From Sphingomonas sp. (GTDB taxonomy: Bacteria > Pseudomonadota > Alphaproteobacteria > Sphingomonadales > Sphingomonadaceae), in assembly GCF_003248515.1 (NCBI RefSeq), contig NZ_QFOB01000006.1, positions 310,001 to 374,000 of the forward strand: a stretch of DNA of 64,000 nt, written 5' to 3'. The stretch's first letter is position 1, and every line of letters starts with the position of its first letter. Position numbers and translations under genes: made by a program. A model generated the notes under the pieces. It saw only the letters and a program-made list of their open reading frames with translations. It made no database searches and was not told the origin of the DNA. This document shows positions 17,643 through 26,999 of the stretch, one piece after another.

Positions 17643-18588
17643 CCAGCGCTGCGTCCCCCGGCTGCATCACGCCCGCCGCCGCCTCCACGATCGGAAGATC
17701 GATCCGGAAGACCGCGCCCCGGCCGGGCACGCTTTCCACCGAAATTGTCCCGTCCATCGCATCGGCAAGCTCCCGGCAGATGGCGAGCCCAAGGCCCGTC
17801 CCCGCGACGCCCGGCACCGCCCCGCCATCCGCCTGACGATAGCGATCGAAGATCGCCGCCTGCTGATCGGCCGGGATCCCGATGCCGCTGTCGGCCACGA
17901 GGATCACGAGGCGGCCGTCCATCTCGGCCGCCTCGAGCGAGACCGATCCGGCCGATGTGAACTTCACCGCATTCGATAGGAGATTGAACAGGATCTGCCG
18001 CACGCGCGCCTCATCCCCCAACAGCAGCGCCGGGAGCGGCCCGATCGTGATCCGATGCGCAAGCCCCTTTCGCTCAGCCGCCATCTGCCAGAAGCGCGCG
18101 GCTTCCCGCAGCAGGCCCGTGGGATCATAGGGCGCCACCGTCAGCGTCAGATGACCGCTCTCGATCTTCGCGATGTCCAGAATGTCATCGATCAGCGCGC
18201 GCATCCGCTCGCCGGCGCTCTGAACGATCTCGATCCGCTCCCTCAGGCCGTGTGCGACCCCCGCATCGGCGAGCATCACCTGCGTCATGCCGAGAATCCC
18301 GTTCAGCGGCGTCCGTATCTCATGGCTCGTCGTCGCGAGGAATTGCTCGCGCATCGCCAATGCACCGGCCAGACGTTCGTTGCTGGCCTGCAGGATCGCG
18401 TTGGCGCGATGCGCTTCCTGGCGGCCACGCCGCAGCCAGAATGCATAAGCGGCCAGCGCCAGCCCCGCGCCAAGGGCGAGCGCGCCCGATCCCGACATGC
18501 CTTCCGCGGGATCGCCGCTTACTGCGGAACCGGATTCTGGGGTGCTCGAAGCGAGCCTTTCGACGGACGAAACGCGACGTGACGGCAA
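17635..18588 (-). CDS. membrane histidine kinase
   Basis: The 317-residue protein has one membrane helix (ALALGAGLALAAYAFWL, about 35-51), a short coiled coil, the H-box ATTSHEIRTPLNGILGMTQV near residue 90, and ATPase boxes NLLSNAVKFTSAGSV, ADSGIGIPADQQ and GTGLGLAICRELADAM. There is no periplasmic sensor domain or attached receiver. Its probable partner is the single-domain receiver facing it. The listed start is a TTG at 18588; an ATG at 18498 would shorten it by 30 residues and remove the region before the helix. Confidence 0.82.
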   Translation of the reverse strand: MPSRRVSSVERLASSTPESGSAVSGDPAEGMSGSGALALGAGLALAAYAFWLRRGRQEAHRANAILQASNERLAGALAMREQFLATTSHEIRTPLNGILGMTQVMLADAGVAHGLRERIEIVQSAGERMRALIDDILDIAKIESGHLTLTVAPYDPTGLLREAARFWQMAAERKGLAHRITIGPLPALLLGDEARVRQILFNLLSNAVKFTSAGSVSLEAAEMDGRLVILVADSGIGIPADQQAAIFDRYRQADGGAVPGVAGTGLGLAICRELADAMDGTISVESVPGRGAVFRIDLPIVEAAAGVMQPGDAALVS

Positions 18589-18784
18589 GGATACGCACTC
18601 CTGACTCGCCGCACTTAAAAGATCAGCGCTAACAGGACACTAAGGCCGGGCGCGATCCGTCGATTATTACGGCACCGCAATATGGATGCCACAAAGGCCG
18701 CCCCGGGCGCCCTCCGCAAAGCCAGCGAAACATCCCCGCAAAGCGCCCGCGCCACGAGCCTCCCGCATCAATTTGGGGAACTCC

Positions 18785-21700
18785 ATGCGCCGACCGCCCG
18801 CGCCGACCTGCCTGCTTCGCATCGCGCTTGCGCCCATGGCATTCGCCATCGGGACCGCACCCGCCCGTGCGGACACCACCATCTCGAGCGCGACCACCGC
18901 CAACCAGCAAACCTCCACGGTGAACAGCGGCACGGCCGACAATATCGTCGTCTCCTCGAGCGGCAGCATCACCCCCGCTTCCGGCACCGCGATCACGATC
19001 GACAGCGACAATACGGTGAGCAATGCCGGATCGATCACCGCATCGGACATCGATGGCGTGATCGCCATCGGCGGCGGCGGCGGCTTCACGACTGACATCA
19101 CCAATACGGGCACGATCACGATCGACGAGACCTATGCGGCGAGCGATACCAACAGCGACGGCGTGGTCGACGGGGCTTTCGCCTCAGGATCATCGCGCTT
19201 CGGCATCCGCCTGAGCGGCAACAGCGCCCTGATGGGCAACATCAACACCAGCGGCACGATCACGATCAAGGGCAACGATTCCGCCGGCATCTTCAGCGAT
19301 ATCGCGATCACGGGCGGCGTCACCACCAGCGGGGCGATCAGCGTCACCGGCGATCGGGGTTATGGCGTCCGCCTCGCCGATGTCGGCGGCAATGTCGCGA
19401 TCGCAGGTTCGGTAACCGTTACCGGCGAGAATTCGGTGGGCGTGGCGCTCACCGGCGATGTGGCCGGAGCCGTGATCGTCCACAATACGGTCAGCTCGAC
19501 CGGCTACAGTTCGACCACCCTGCCCTCGGACACATCGAACCTCGGCGCGGACAATCTGTTGCAGGGCGGAGCCGCTTTCGTGATCGGCGGCAATGTGGCG
19601 GGCGGTGTACTGATCGCGACGACGACATCGTCCACCGATACGACTCTGGACGAGGATGGCGACGGCATCGTCGATACCAGCGAGGGATCGGGCCTGCTGT
19701 TCAGCGCTGGCTCCGCTCCCGCTTTGCTGGTCGGATCGGCCAGCCGCGATGTGACGCTGGGCCTGGTTTCGGGGCGGACCGCCGGCCTCGCGATCGATGG
19801 CACCATCACCTCGACCGGCGTCTATGCCGGCTACAGCGCGACGGCCGCGCAGATCGGCGGCCTTGGCGGCGCGGTGTCGATCACGGGCGGCATCAGCGTC
19901 GCGGGATCCATTTCCGCGACGTCGAACGGCGGCCTAGCGACCGGTCTGCTGCTCGGCTCCGGCGCGGCGGTGCCGGTTCTTTCCGTCACGGGCACCATCG
20001 CCGCCAACAGCAGCACCACGGCCGGCGGCAGCGCCCGCGCGATCGTGATCGAATCCGGGGCGTCGCTGCCGACGATCGAGAATGCCGGCTCGATCTCATC
20101 CATCGTCACGACCGGTACGGGGCTCGCCACGGCCATCCTGGATTCCACCGGAGGGCTCACGTCCGTCACCAACACGGGAACGATCGCGGCATCGGACGCG
20201 GCCGGCACGGCCCGCGCCATCGACGTTTCGACCAACACCAGCGGCTTCAGCTACGTCCAGTCGCTCGCCAGTTCCACCTCGACGGCGCCCGCGCTGACCG
20301 GCGCGATCATCACCGGCAGCGGCAATGACAGCATCACCGCGAGCGCCGGCACGCTGAGTTCGGCCGCCTCCCTGGGCGAGGGCAACAATCAGGTTGCCCT
20401 GAGCGGCACCGCCGCCTGGACGGGCAGCGTCGTCTTCGGATCGGGTGATGACAATCTGACGCTGGCGGATACGGCGCATTTCACCGGCACGGTCGATTTC
20501 GGGACGGGCGCCGATACGCTGGCCATAACCGGCAGCAGCGTGTTCAGCGGGCGCATCCTCGATGCAACGGGCCATGCGGCGGTGAGCGTCACGGGCGGGA
20601 CACTCGCGCTCAATTCCGTCGCCACCTCATCGATCGGGAGCCTCTCGATCAACGGCGGCACACTCGGCGTGACGATCGATCCCGCCTCCGGCACGCACAG
20701 CCTGCTGCTCGTCAACGGCGCCACCACGATCGCGGGCAGCTCATCCATCAAGGTTTCGCTTTCCACCTTCGGGCTCGGCACCGGCAGCTTCACCGTGCTG
20801 CAAAGCGGATCGCTCTCCGGCAGCGCGAACTTCGGCCTCTCCGTGGATTCGCTCCCCTATCTCCTGACCGGATCGCTGACGGCCGATGACGCGGCCGGCA
20901 CGGTGACCGTCAATCTGAACCGGAAGACGGCCGCGCAGATGGGCTTCCGCACATCGGAAGCCGGTGCCTATGACGCAATCTATGCCGCGATCGCCGGCAA
21001 CAGCGAACTCACCAGCCTGTTCCTCGGCTCCACCGATCGCGAGACCACGCTACGGCGCTATCGTCAGATGCTGCCCGATCATGCGGGTGGCCTGTTCGAC
21101 GTGCTGAGCCGGGGCGCGCGGCTCGTGGCGCCCGGTGCCAGTTCGGTCCCGTGGAAGGATATCGGATCGTTCAGCCTGTGGGCACAGGAAGCCCAGACCA
21201 ACAATCGCCAGAGCGCCGGGGAAACCGCCGGCTACAAGAGCACGGGCTTCAGTCTTTCGGCTGGCGGCGACATCGATACCGGGGGGGCGGGCCGGATCGG
21301 CCTGTCGCTGGGTTTCGTTTATGGCGACGTCAACAATCGCGGCGGCAACAGCGAGGTCACCGCCAGCCTTTTCCAGGGCGGCGCCTACTGGATGGCGGAC
21401 TGGGGCACGCTCCATCTCGATGCCAATGCCTCTTTCGGCACGGTGGCCGCCAGCAGCAGCCGATCGATCGAAAGCACCTCCACCATCAGCCCGCTGCTGT
21501 TCACCAGCAATGGCAGCTGGAGTGGCACGATGGCATCGGCGGGCGGCAAGGCGAGCTGGGAAGCCCGCCTCGGCGCCTTCTATCTGAAGCCGACCGCCAG
21601 CATCACCTATGCCCGGCTGCACGAGCAGGCGCATGACGATACGGACGGCGGAACCGGCTTCGATCTTTCGATCGACGGCCGCACCAGCGACGAACTGGCG

Positions 21701-22009
21701 GCGACGGGAACGATCGCGCTGGGCCTGCATCTGGGCAAGGCCAAGGATGAGGATTCGATCACCGGCCATGTCGAGATCGAGGGCGGCCGGCGCGAAATAC
21801 TGGCCGGATCGATCGGGGCGACCACGGCGCGCTTCACAGGCGGCAACGACTTCACCGTGCTGCCCGAGGATCGCACGAGCGGCTATCTGGGCGGGGTCAA
21901 TGCATCGATCGGCTCCTCCACCTTCCGCTTCGTGGCGGGGCTGAATGCCGAGCAGCGCGAAGGCTATCGTTCGCTTTCCGGTCAGGTAGGCCTGCGCAGC
22001 GCCTTCTGA
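18785..22009 (+). CDS. autotransporter with C-terminal beta-barrel
   Basis: This 1074-residue protein should be secreted through its own outer-membrane barrel. It has a signal peptide ending APARADTTIS near residue 30, a long passenger of repeated short beta strands rich in Gly, Ser, Thr, Ala and Ile (recurrent NTGTIT, GSIT-like turns, typical of a beta helix), and a C-terminal autotransporter barrel over about the last 280 residues (from SFSLWAQEAQTNNRQ to the final aromatic in GLRSAF). Two acidic loops, SDTNSDGVVDGA and DEDGDGIVDTSEG, resemble calcium-binding DxDxDG repeats. ATG 18785 follows GGGGAA; an upstream in-frame ATG at 18686 adds no signal character. Confidence 0.85.
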   Translation: MRRPPAPTCLLRIALAPMAFAIGTAPARADTTISSATTANQQTSTVNSGTADNIVVSSSGSITPASGTAITIDSDNTVSNAGSITASDIDGVIAIGGGGGFTTDITNTGTITIDETYAASDTNSDGVVDGAFASGSSRFGIRLSGNSALMGNINTSGTITIKGNDSAGIFSDIAITGGVTTSGAISVTGDRGYGVRLADVGGNVAIAGSVTVTGENSVGVALTGDVAGAVIVHNTVSSTGYSSTTLPSDTSNLGADNLLQGGAAFVIGGNVAGGVLIATTTSSTDTTLDEDGDGIVDTSEGSGLLFSAGSAPALLVGSASRDVTLGLVSGRTAGLAIDGTITSTGVYAGYSATAAQIGGLGGAVSITGGISVAGSISATSNGGLATGLLLGSGAAVPVLSVTGTIAANSSTTAGGSARAIVIESGASLPTIENAGSISSIVTTGTGLATAILDSTGGLTSVTNTGTIAASDAAGTARAIDVSTNTSGFSYVQSLASSTSTAPALTGAIITGSGNDSITASAGTLSSAASLGEGNNQVALSGTAAWTGSVVFGSGDDNLTLADTAHFTGTVDFGTGADTLAITGSSVFSGRILDATGHAAVSVTGGTLALNSVATSSIGSLSINGGTLGVTIDPASGTHSLLLVNGATTIAGSSSIKVSLSTFGLGTGSFTVLQSGSLSGSANFGLSVDSLPYLLTGSLTADDAAGTVTVNLNRKTAAQMGFRTSEAGAYDAIYAAIAGNSELTSLFLGSTDRETTLRRYRQMLPDHAGGLFDVLSRGARLVAPGASSVPWKDIGSFSLWAQEAQTNNRQSAGETAGYKSTGFSLSAGGDIDTGGAGRIGLSLGFVYGDVNNRGGNSEVTASLFQGGAYWMADWGTLHLDANASFGTVAASSSRSIESTSTISPLLFTSNGSWSGTMASAGGKASWEARLGAFYLKPTASITYARLHEQAHDDTDGGTGFDLSIDGRTSDELAATGTIALGLHLGKAKDEDSITGHVEIEGGRREILAGSIGATTARFTGGNDFTVLPEDRTSGYLGGVNASIGSSTFRFVAGLNAEQREGYRSLSGQVGLRSAF

Positions 22010-22074
22010 CGATCGGCGGCACGGAGGTTGCCCGGCGCCGCGGCGATGATAGTCTGTCATCAAAATGGGAGTGG

Positions 22075-22347
22075 ATGTCTGTCGCGGCCCATTTGGGGAT
22101 TTTTGCCGTGCCGATCGACATCGACGACAATCTGGTGAACGCCGCCATCATCGAATTCCACACGGCCAAGGAACATGGCCGATCCGATCCGCAGGCGTGG
22201 GCGGCGGCGGTATCCCGCGTCCGTCACGACGTGCTGACGCTGGCATCGGTCACATGCGAACGTGTGGCCGAAGGCATGGTGCGGCGTGGCGAAAAGGAAG
22301 CGGACGTCGCCCGACGCTGCGCCGCCACCATCCGCGATCTTTATTGA
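22075..22347 (+). CDS. small hypothetical protein
   Basis: The 90-residue protein is soluble and mostly helical (ITVNAAIIEFHTAKEHG-like N-terminus, then WAAAVSRVRHDVLTLAS). I recognise no family. GC content and codon pattern match the neighbours, and the frame is intact. It lies alone between the autotransporter and another small gene. Confidence 0.5.
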   Translation: MSVAAHLGIFAVPIDIDDNLVNAAIIEFHTAKEHGRSDPQAWAAAVSRVRHDVLTLASVTCERVAEGMVRRGEKEADVARRCAATIRDLY

Positions 22348-22400
22348 TTCGTATCATTTCGTTTACGGATCGTTAGACGAAACGATGCTATCGTTACGCC

Positions 22401-22634
22401 ATGGATCTTCTGCGCCAGATTCGCATCGCCCAGGATGCCTGGATCGCCAGGGGCTTCGGCGTTGCCGACCTTCAGGGCATGAACGACGCGCGCACCCTGC
22501 TTTCGCAGGCCATTGCCGATCAGAATGAGACGATGATCCGCATCTATTCAGAAACCTGCCTGCTCCTTCTGGAGGCGAACCGGAAGCAGGCGGCCGAATG
22601 GATGGCGATGATGATGCCCGACTGCGAACGCTGA
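22401..22634 (+). CDS. small hypothetical helical protein
   Basis: The 77-residue protein begins MDLLRQIRIAQDAWIARGF and appears entirely alpha-helical, with no Cys, no signal peptide and no recognised domain. It lies 53 bp after the previous small gene and may be cotranscribed with it. The function is unknown. Confidence 0.45.
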   Translation: MDLLRQIRIAQDAWIARGFGVADLQGMNDARTLLSQAIADQNETMIRIYSETCLLLLEANRKQAAEWMAMMMPDCER

Positions 22635-22687
22635 TCGCTTCATCCCCGCCCGGTCGGATGCTGGCGGGAACAGCCCATGCGCCCTAG

Positions 22688-23623
22688 ATGGGACAGGTGA
22701 GCGACATCGAACCCATTCTGGATGCCTCCCGCTTATGGCGCGGCGCGCCGATGGCGCTGGCCACCGTAATCTCCACCTGGGGCTCCGCGCCCCGCCCCAG
22801 GGGCAGCCACATGCTCGTCCATGCGGATGGGCGGCTGGAGGGATCGATTTCGGGCGGCTGCATCGAAGGCGAGGTGCTGGCGCTGGCGGCGGACGTGATC
22901 GGCGGCGCGCCGGCCCAGCGGCGGACCTTCGGCGTTTCAGACGGCATGGCGTGGGAAGCCGGCCTTCCCTGCGGAGGATCGATCGAGATATTCGTCCAGC
23001 CCGTGGCCGATCACGGTTTCGCACCGCATCTGTTCGATGCGGTGCGGGAGGCGCGCGCCGCCGGCGAGACGATCGCGGTGGCGACCCATCTCGAAAGCGG
23101 CCAAAGCCGCCTCGCCGATGTCGCGGAGGAGGGCCACTTCCTCAATCACTATGCCCCCCCGCGCCGCCTGTTCATCGTCGGCGCGGTGCAGATCGCGCAG
23201 ACCCTGGTCTCGATCGCGCGCAGCATCGATATCCGCCCGATCGTGATCGATCCGCGCGCGCGATTCCTCACCGAAGCCCGCTTTCCGGGCACCGAACTGG
23301 ACGATCGCTGGCCGGACGAGGCCATCGCCGCCTGGAAACCGGACAAGGCCAGCGCGATCGTCACGTTGAGCCATGATCCCAAGATAGACGATCCCGCCTT
23401 GATCGCCGCGCTGGCCGCGCCGACCGGCTATGTCGCGGCGCTGGGATCGCGACGCAGCCACGCGGCACGACGCGAGCGATTGGCCGCCGCTGGCCTGGAC
23501 ACCGCCACGATCGACCGGATCGAGGGGCCGGCGGGGATCGACATCGGCGCGCTGGGCACGGCGGAGATCGCCCTTTCCGTCGCGGCAGGGCTGGTCAGGG
23601 CGCTCGGCCAGCGCAAAGGGTGA
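22688..23623 (+). CDS. XdhC/CoxI-family protein (molybdoenzyme maturation)
   Basis: XdhC proteins bind molybdenum cofactor and help sulfurate or insert it into xanthine dehydrogenase-type enzymes. The 311-residue product has the N-terminal XdhC domain (STWGSAPRPRG, SGGCIEGEVL, GLPCGGSIEIFV with the conserved Cys residues) and a C-terminal Rossmann-like domain (APPRRLFIVGAVQIAQTL, ALGSRRSHAARRERLAAAG). It overlaps the downstream MocA-like gene as GTGA. No molybdo-hydroxylase subunits are nearby. Confidence 0.88.
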   Translation: MGQVSDIEPILDASRLWRGAPMALATVISTWGSAPRPRGSHMLVHADGRLEGSISGGCIEGEVLALAADVIGGAPAQRRTFGVSDGMAWEAGLPCGGSIEIFVQPVADHGFAPHLFDAVREARAAGETIAVATHLESGQSRLADVAEEGHFLNHYAPPRRLFIVGAVQIAQTLVSIARSIDIRPIVIDPRARFLTEARFPGTELDDRWPDEAIAAWKPDKASAIVTLSHDPKIDDPALIAALAAPTGYVAALGSRRSHAARRERLAAAGLDTATIDRIEGPAGIDIGALGTAEIALSVAAGLVRALGQRKG

Positions 23624-24171
23624 AGATCGCGGGCATCCTGCTGGCCGCGGGCCGATCGACACGCTTCGGCGCGGAAAACAAGTTGGTGGCACCGCTGCTG
23701 GGCCGCCCCCTCCTCCAGCACGCCATTGATCCGATGCGTGGAGCGCCACTCGAATGGCGGCTGCTCGTCCGTTCCGAAGATGCTCCTGAGATGGAGGGTT
23801 TCACGACAATCAGGGTCGCCTCAGGCCAGGATATGAGCCGGTCGCTCGCCGCCGGTATCGCCGCTGCGCGAGACCTTGGGGCGGATGCCGCGCTGGTCGC
23901 GCTGGGGGACATGCCGTTCGTCACGATCGGCCACCTGACAAAGATGATCGCGTCCTGCGCCGGCCGGCACAGCCTGCTCGCCTCCGACGACGGAAAGCGG
24001 CGTTCGCCCCCCGCTCTGTTCGGATCGGACTGGTTTGACGATCTGTGTGCGGCGACGGGAGATTCTGGCGGCCGGGCGCTTCTTGCCCACGCCACGCCGA
24101 TCCCCGTCCCCGCCGCAATGCTGCGCGACATCGACACGCGGGAGGATCTGGGCGCGGCGGAAAGGGCATGA
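23620..24171 (+). CDS. MocA-like molybdenum cofactor nucleotidyltransferase
   Basis: The 183-residue NTP transferase starts at a GTG overlapping the XdhC stop. It has the nucleotide-binding motif GILLAAGRSTRFGAENKLV, the metal-binding segment VALGDMPFV, and RSPPALFGSDWFDDL. MocA-type enzymes attach CMP to molybdopterin for xanthine dehydrogenase-family enzymes, which fits the coupling to XdhC. A different nucleotidyltransferase activity cannot be excluded. Confidence 0.83.
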   Translation: MKIAGILLAAGRSTRFGAENKLVAPLLGRPLLQHAIDPMRGAPLEWRLLVRSEDAPEMEGFTTIRVASGQDMSRSLAAGIAAARDLGADAALVALGDMPFVTIGHLTKMIASCAGRHSLLASDDGKRRSPPALFGSDWFDDLCAATGDSGGRALLAHATPIPVPAAMLRDIDTREDLGAAERA

Positions 24172-24287
24172 ACGCAGGCCCCGCCGCCTTGCGCTGACGG
24201 CGGATCATTTCCGATCCCCGCAATCGCTCATTGCCAAGCGGGCGACACGACGGAAAGATCGGCTCTTCGCAGAGAGGATCGCCGCAC

Positions 24288-24842
24288 ATGTATCGCACGC
24301 CACGACCGAGAAGAACCGGAGCTGCCCTGATCGCGTGCCTATTCGCCGCCGGCTCCAGCCTCTCGCCGGCGAGCGCGCAGCTGCCGATCCCGTCCGCCGG
24401 CGTGATCCCCGACATGGCCGGGGCCACCGACCGGCCGGATCCCGCGCAACGCTACAAACTGGCGTTCGACGTGAAATCGACCGGCCCGGCGAACGCGGTG
24501 AATCCCGCCCTGATCGGCATCGCCCGGATCATCAATACGCTGCGCCAGCAGGGCGTAGCCGCCGATCATATCGAGGCGACGGCGGTGTTTCACGGCCCGA
24601 CGATCGCCGTCGTCACGAAGAACGAGACATATCGCAATCGCACGGGCGCGAAGGCCAATCCCAATCTGGGGCTGCTGCGCGAACTGGCCGCCGCCGGCGT
24701 GAAGTTCGTGATCTGCGGCGTTTCGGCCGCAGAGCAGAATTACACCAGGGACGATATGGTGCCGGAAGCGACCATGAACATGTCCGCGACGCTGACCTTC
24801 ATCGATCTCGGACTTAAGGGGTACGTGAAAGTCGAGCGTTAA
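24288..24842 (+). CDS. exported DsrE/DsrF-like protein
   Basis: The 184-residue product has a basic N-terminus (YRTPRPRRTG) and a Sec signal peptide with cleavage near ASAQ (about residue 31). The mature part resembles the DsrE fold: YKLAFDVKS at the first strand, IARIINTLRQQG, VVFHG-like segment AVFHGPTIAV, and FVICGVSAAEQNY with one Cys in the position where sulfur-relay proteins carry their active Cys. Function is uncertain; periplasmic DsrE-like proteins are common but poorly known. AGAGAGGA precedes the ATG. Confidence 0.7.
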   Translation: MYRTPRPRRTGAALIACLFAAGSSLSPASAQLPIPSAGVIPDMAGATDRPDPAQRYKLAFDVKSTGPANAVNPALIGIARIINTLRQQGVAADHIEATAVFHGPTIAVVTKNETYRNRTGAKANPNLGLLRELAAAGVKFVICGVSAAEQNYTRDDMVPEATMNMSATLTFIDLGLKGYVKVER

Positions 24843-24881
24843 GTATCGAAATTTACTAGATTTGACTGATCCGTGACCACC

Positions 24882-26486
24882 CTAGCGGATCGTCACCATC
24901 GAAACGGACCGGGCGGGAACAAGGATCGAAAGCGTCGAGCCATCGAGGCGGGCGCCGTCGATCGGCTTGGGAACGAACGGGTCCGCCGCGCCGAATTCCA
25001 CCTTCGTGTCGATCGCGGCTGCCGTCAGCGCCTGCGCGGAGACGGACTTGCCGGCCGCGCCGACAAGCGTGGCCGAGATCGGCGCCGCGTGTTCCGGATC
25101 CAGATTGACGATCGACAGGTGCACGGCACCCGTCTCATCACGCGAGGCCGATACGCTGACCTGCGGCATCCGGATGTCCCCCTCGACATAGTCGGCCGTC
25201 GCCACATCGACGGGAATCTGCGTGGCCCCCTGATGCACCTTGTAGAGATCGAAGACATGCCAGGTCGGCGTGACGACCATCTCCTTGCCACGGGTAAGCA
25301 CCAGCGACTGGATCACATTCACCATCTGGGCGAGATTGGCCATGCGGACGCGATCCGCGTGGCGATTGAAGATGTTGAGGCTCAGCCCGGCAATCACGGC
25401 ATCGCGCAGCGTGCTTTCCAGATAGAGGTTCGACGGCGCATCCTTCTCGCTCTGGAACCAGGCGCCCCATTCATCGACGGCGAGCGCGATCTTCTTGTCC
25501 GGATCGTAGCGATCCATGATCGCCGCGTGGCGGGTAATCAGCTCGTCGGTCAACATCGTCCGCTGCAGCGCCTTGGCCCAGCCCGTCCGATCGAAGCCGA
25601 CATTGCGCCCCTTGTTGCGCCAGTCATTGCCCGCGAACGTGTAGAAGTGGAGGGACAGGCCCCACATCAGCGGCTTGTCGTCGATATAGGCCAGCGGCGT
25701 GGGATCAGGGCGCCACGTGACGGCACGGGCCATCATCGTTTCCGTCCAGGCATAATCATCGGAATCGGCGCCGACCGCGATCAGGCGCGCGCGCGGCCCC
25801 GAATAGCTGCGCAGAAAGGCGGCATAATGCCGATAGGTTTGCGCATAGGTGTCGGCGGTCATGTTGCCGCCGCATCCCCACGTCTCGTTGCCGACGCCGA
25901 TATATTGCACGGGCCACGGTTCGGCATGGCCATTATTCGCCCGCGCCCGCCCCGGCGCGCTGTCCGTCGGGGCGGTCATGTAGCGCATCCAGTCATCGGC
26001 TTCCTGGACGCTGCCCGATCCCACATTGACCGAGACGAAAGGCTCCGCCCCGATCTGCCCCAGGAAATCCATGAACTCGTGCGTGCCGAACGCATTCGTA
26101 TCCGGCTTGCCGCCCCATGAGGCGTTGATCTCGGGCACGCGCCGGGATTGGGGGCCGATCGCGTTGCGCCAGTGATAACTGTCGGCAAAGCAGCCGCCCG
26201 GCCAGCGGATTACCGGAATGTGAAGGGGCTTCAGCGCCTCCACCACATCGCGCCGGATTCCGCGCACATTGGGGATAGGCGATTTCTCGCCCACCCAGAT
26301 GCCCTCATACACGCCCCGACCGAGATGCTCGACGAACTGCCCGTAGATCTCCGGCGCTATGCGGGCGCCCGGCTGATCCAGATGGACGAGAAGCGTGGTT
26401 GCAGCGGGCTGGGCTCCCGCGGGGCCAACGCCCAGGCAGGCCATCGCCCCGAGCAAAGCGGCCTTTAACGTGGCACGGCGGATCAT
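24882..26486 (-). CDS. exported GH51 alpha-L-arabinofuranosidase
   Basis: This enzyme should release arabinose side chains from arabinoxylan or arabinan. The 534-residue protein has a signal peptide (ATLKAALLGAMACLGVGPAGA) and a GH51 (beta/alpha)8 domain with IYGQFVEHLGRGVYEGIW, VIRWPGGCFADSYHW, acid/base Glu in GVGNETWGCGG and the nucleophile Glu in ALAVDEWGAWF. A C-terminal beta-sandwich follows. ATG 26486 starts the signal peptide; an upstream in-frame start at 26519 lies before it. The predicted promoter carries TATACT and a 12-bp element shared with the 3-keto operon. Confidence 0.9.
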   Translation of the reverse strand: MIRRATLKAALLGAMACLGVGPAGAQPAATTLLVHLDQPGARIAPEIYGQFVEHLGRGVYEGIWVGEKSPIPNVRGIRRDVVEALKPLHIPVIRWPGGCFADSYHWRNAIGPQSRRVPEINASWGGKPDTNAFGTHEFMDFLGQIGAEPFVSVNVGSGSVQEADDWMRYMTAPTDSAPGRARANNGHAEPWPVQYIGVGNETWGCGGNMTADTYAQTYRHYAAFLRSYSGPRARLIAVGADSDDYAWTETMMARAVTWRPDPTPLAYIDDKPLMWGLSLHFYTFAGNDWRNKGRNVGFDRTGWAKALQRTMLTDELITRHAAIMDRYDPDKKIALAVDEWGAWFQSEKDAPSNLYLESTLRDAVIAGLSLNIFNRHADRVRMANLAQMVNVIQSLVLTRGKEMVVTPTWHVFDLYKVHQGATQIPVDVATADYVEGDIRMPQVSVSASRDETGAVHLSIVNLDPEHAAPISATLVGAAGKSVSAQALTAAAIDTKVEFGAADPFVPKPIDGARLDGSTLSILVPARSVSMVTIR

Positions 26487-26541
26487 GGCGTTCTCCCCTG
26501 GGCATAGCGGCCCTGTCATTCGCGCCGCCTACACCTCTGAT

Positions 26542-26553
26542 TTATTGTCTGAG
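26542..26553 (-). promoter_or_regulatory. CTCAGACAATAA element upstream of the GH51 gene
   Basis: On the minus strand CTCAGACAATAA directly follows, and shares bases with, a good -10 box TATACT (26552-26557), about 56 bp before the GH51 start. The identical 12 bases occur at 27201-27212 before the divergent DUF1080 operon. The core TTGTCTGA resembles FadR-type GntR sites (GTCTGAC core). The regulator is unknown. Confidence 0.4.
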
Positions 26554-26696
26554 TATATTGCGGGCACCGCGATCGCAAGCGCGATGAGAGCGCTTCAGGG
26601 AATGCGGCAGCCCTTTCGCGACGGCCGGGGATCGAAACGCCGGGGCGATCCGGCAGACGTGGATCTGTCGCCGCAAACTGCGGGCGATCGGCCGGA

Positions 26697-26999
26697 TCAG
26701 GCCTCGATGCTGTCGTACACGACGATCCGCTCCCACAGATGCCCGCACGTTTCCACGAACTGTGCATGGATCGGATGGCGCTGATAGGCCTCTTGATCCG
26801 CGATACTGTCGAAGCGCATCAGTTCGGACACGTCGAAACTCGAATCGACAACCGAACGCTCCTCGGTCGAGGCCGGCACGCCGATATGCAGTTCGCGAAC
26901 GAACGGAACGCCGCGCAGCGTTTCCAGGCCGGCGATCAGCGTCGCGCGATCGCCCGCGTCGCGAGGGCGCCTGAGCCAGAACAGAACATGATGAAACAT
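26697..26999 (-). CDS. Dabb-family (stress-responsive A/B barrel) protein
   Basis: The 100-residue protein is a dimeric alpha/beta barrel of the Dabb family: MFHHVLFWLRRPRDAG at the N-terminus, FVRELHIGVPASTEER, ELMRFDSIADQEAYQRHP, and HAQFVETCGHLW. Members include small isomerases, cyclases and dye-type stress proteins, so the activity is unknown. It lies between the GH51 gene and the divergent 3-keto operon. Confidence 0.82.
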   Translation of the reverse strand: MFHHVLFWLRRPRDAGDRATLIAGLETLRGVPFVRELHIGVPASTEERSVVDSSFDVSELMRFDSIADQEAYQRHPIHAQFVETCGHLWERIVVYDSIEA

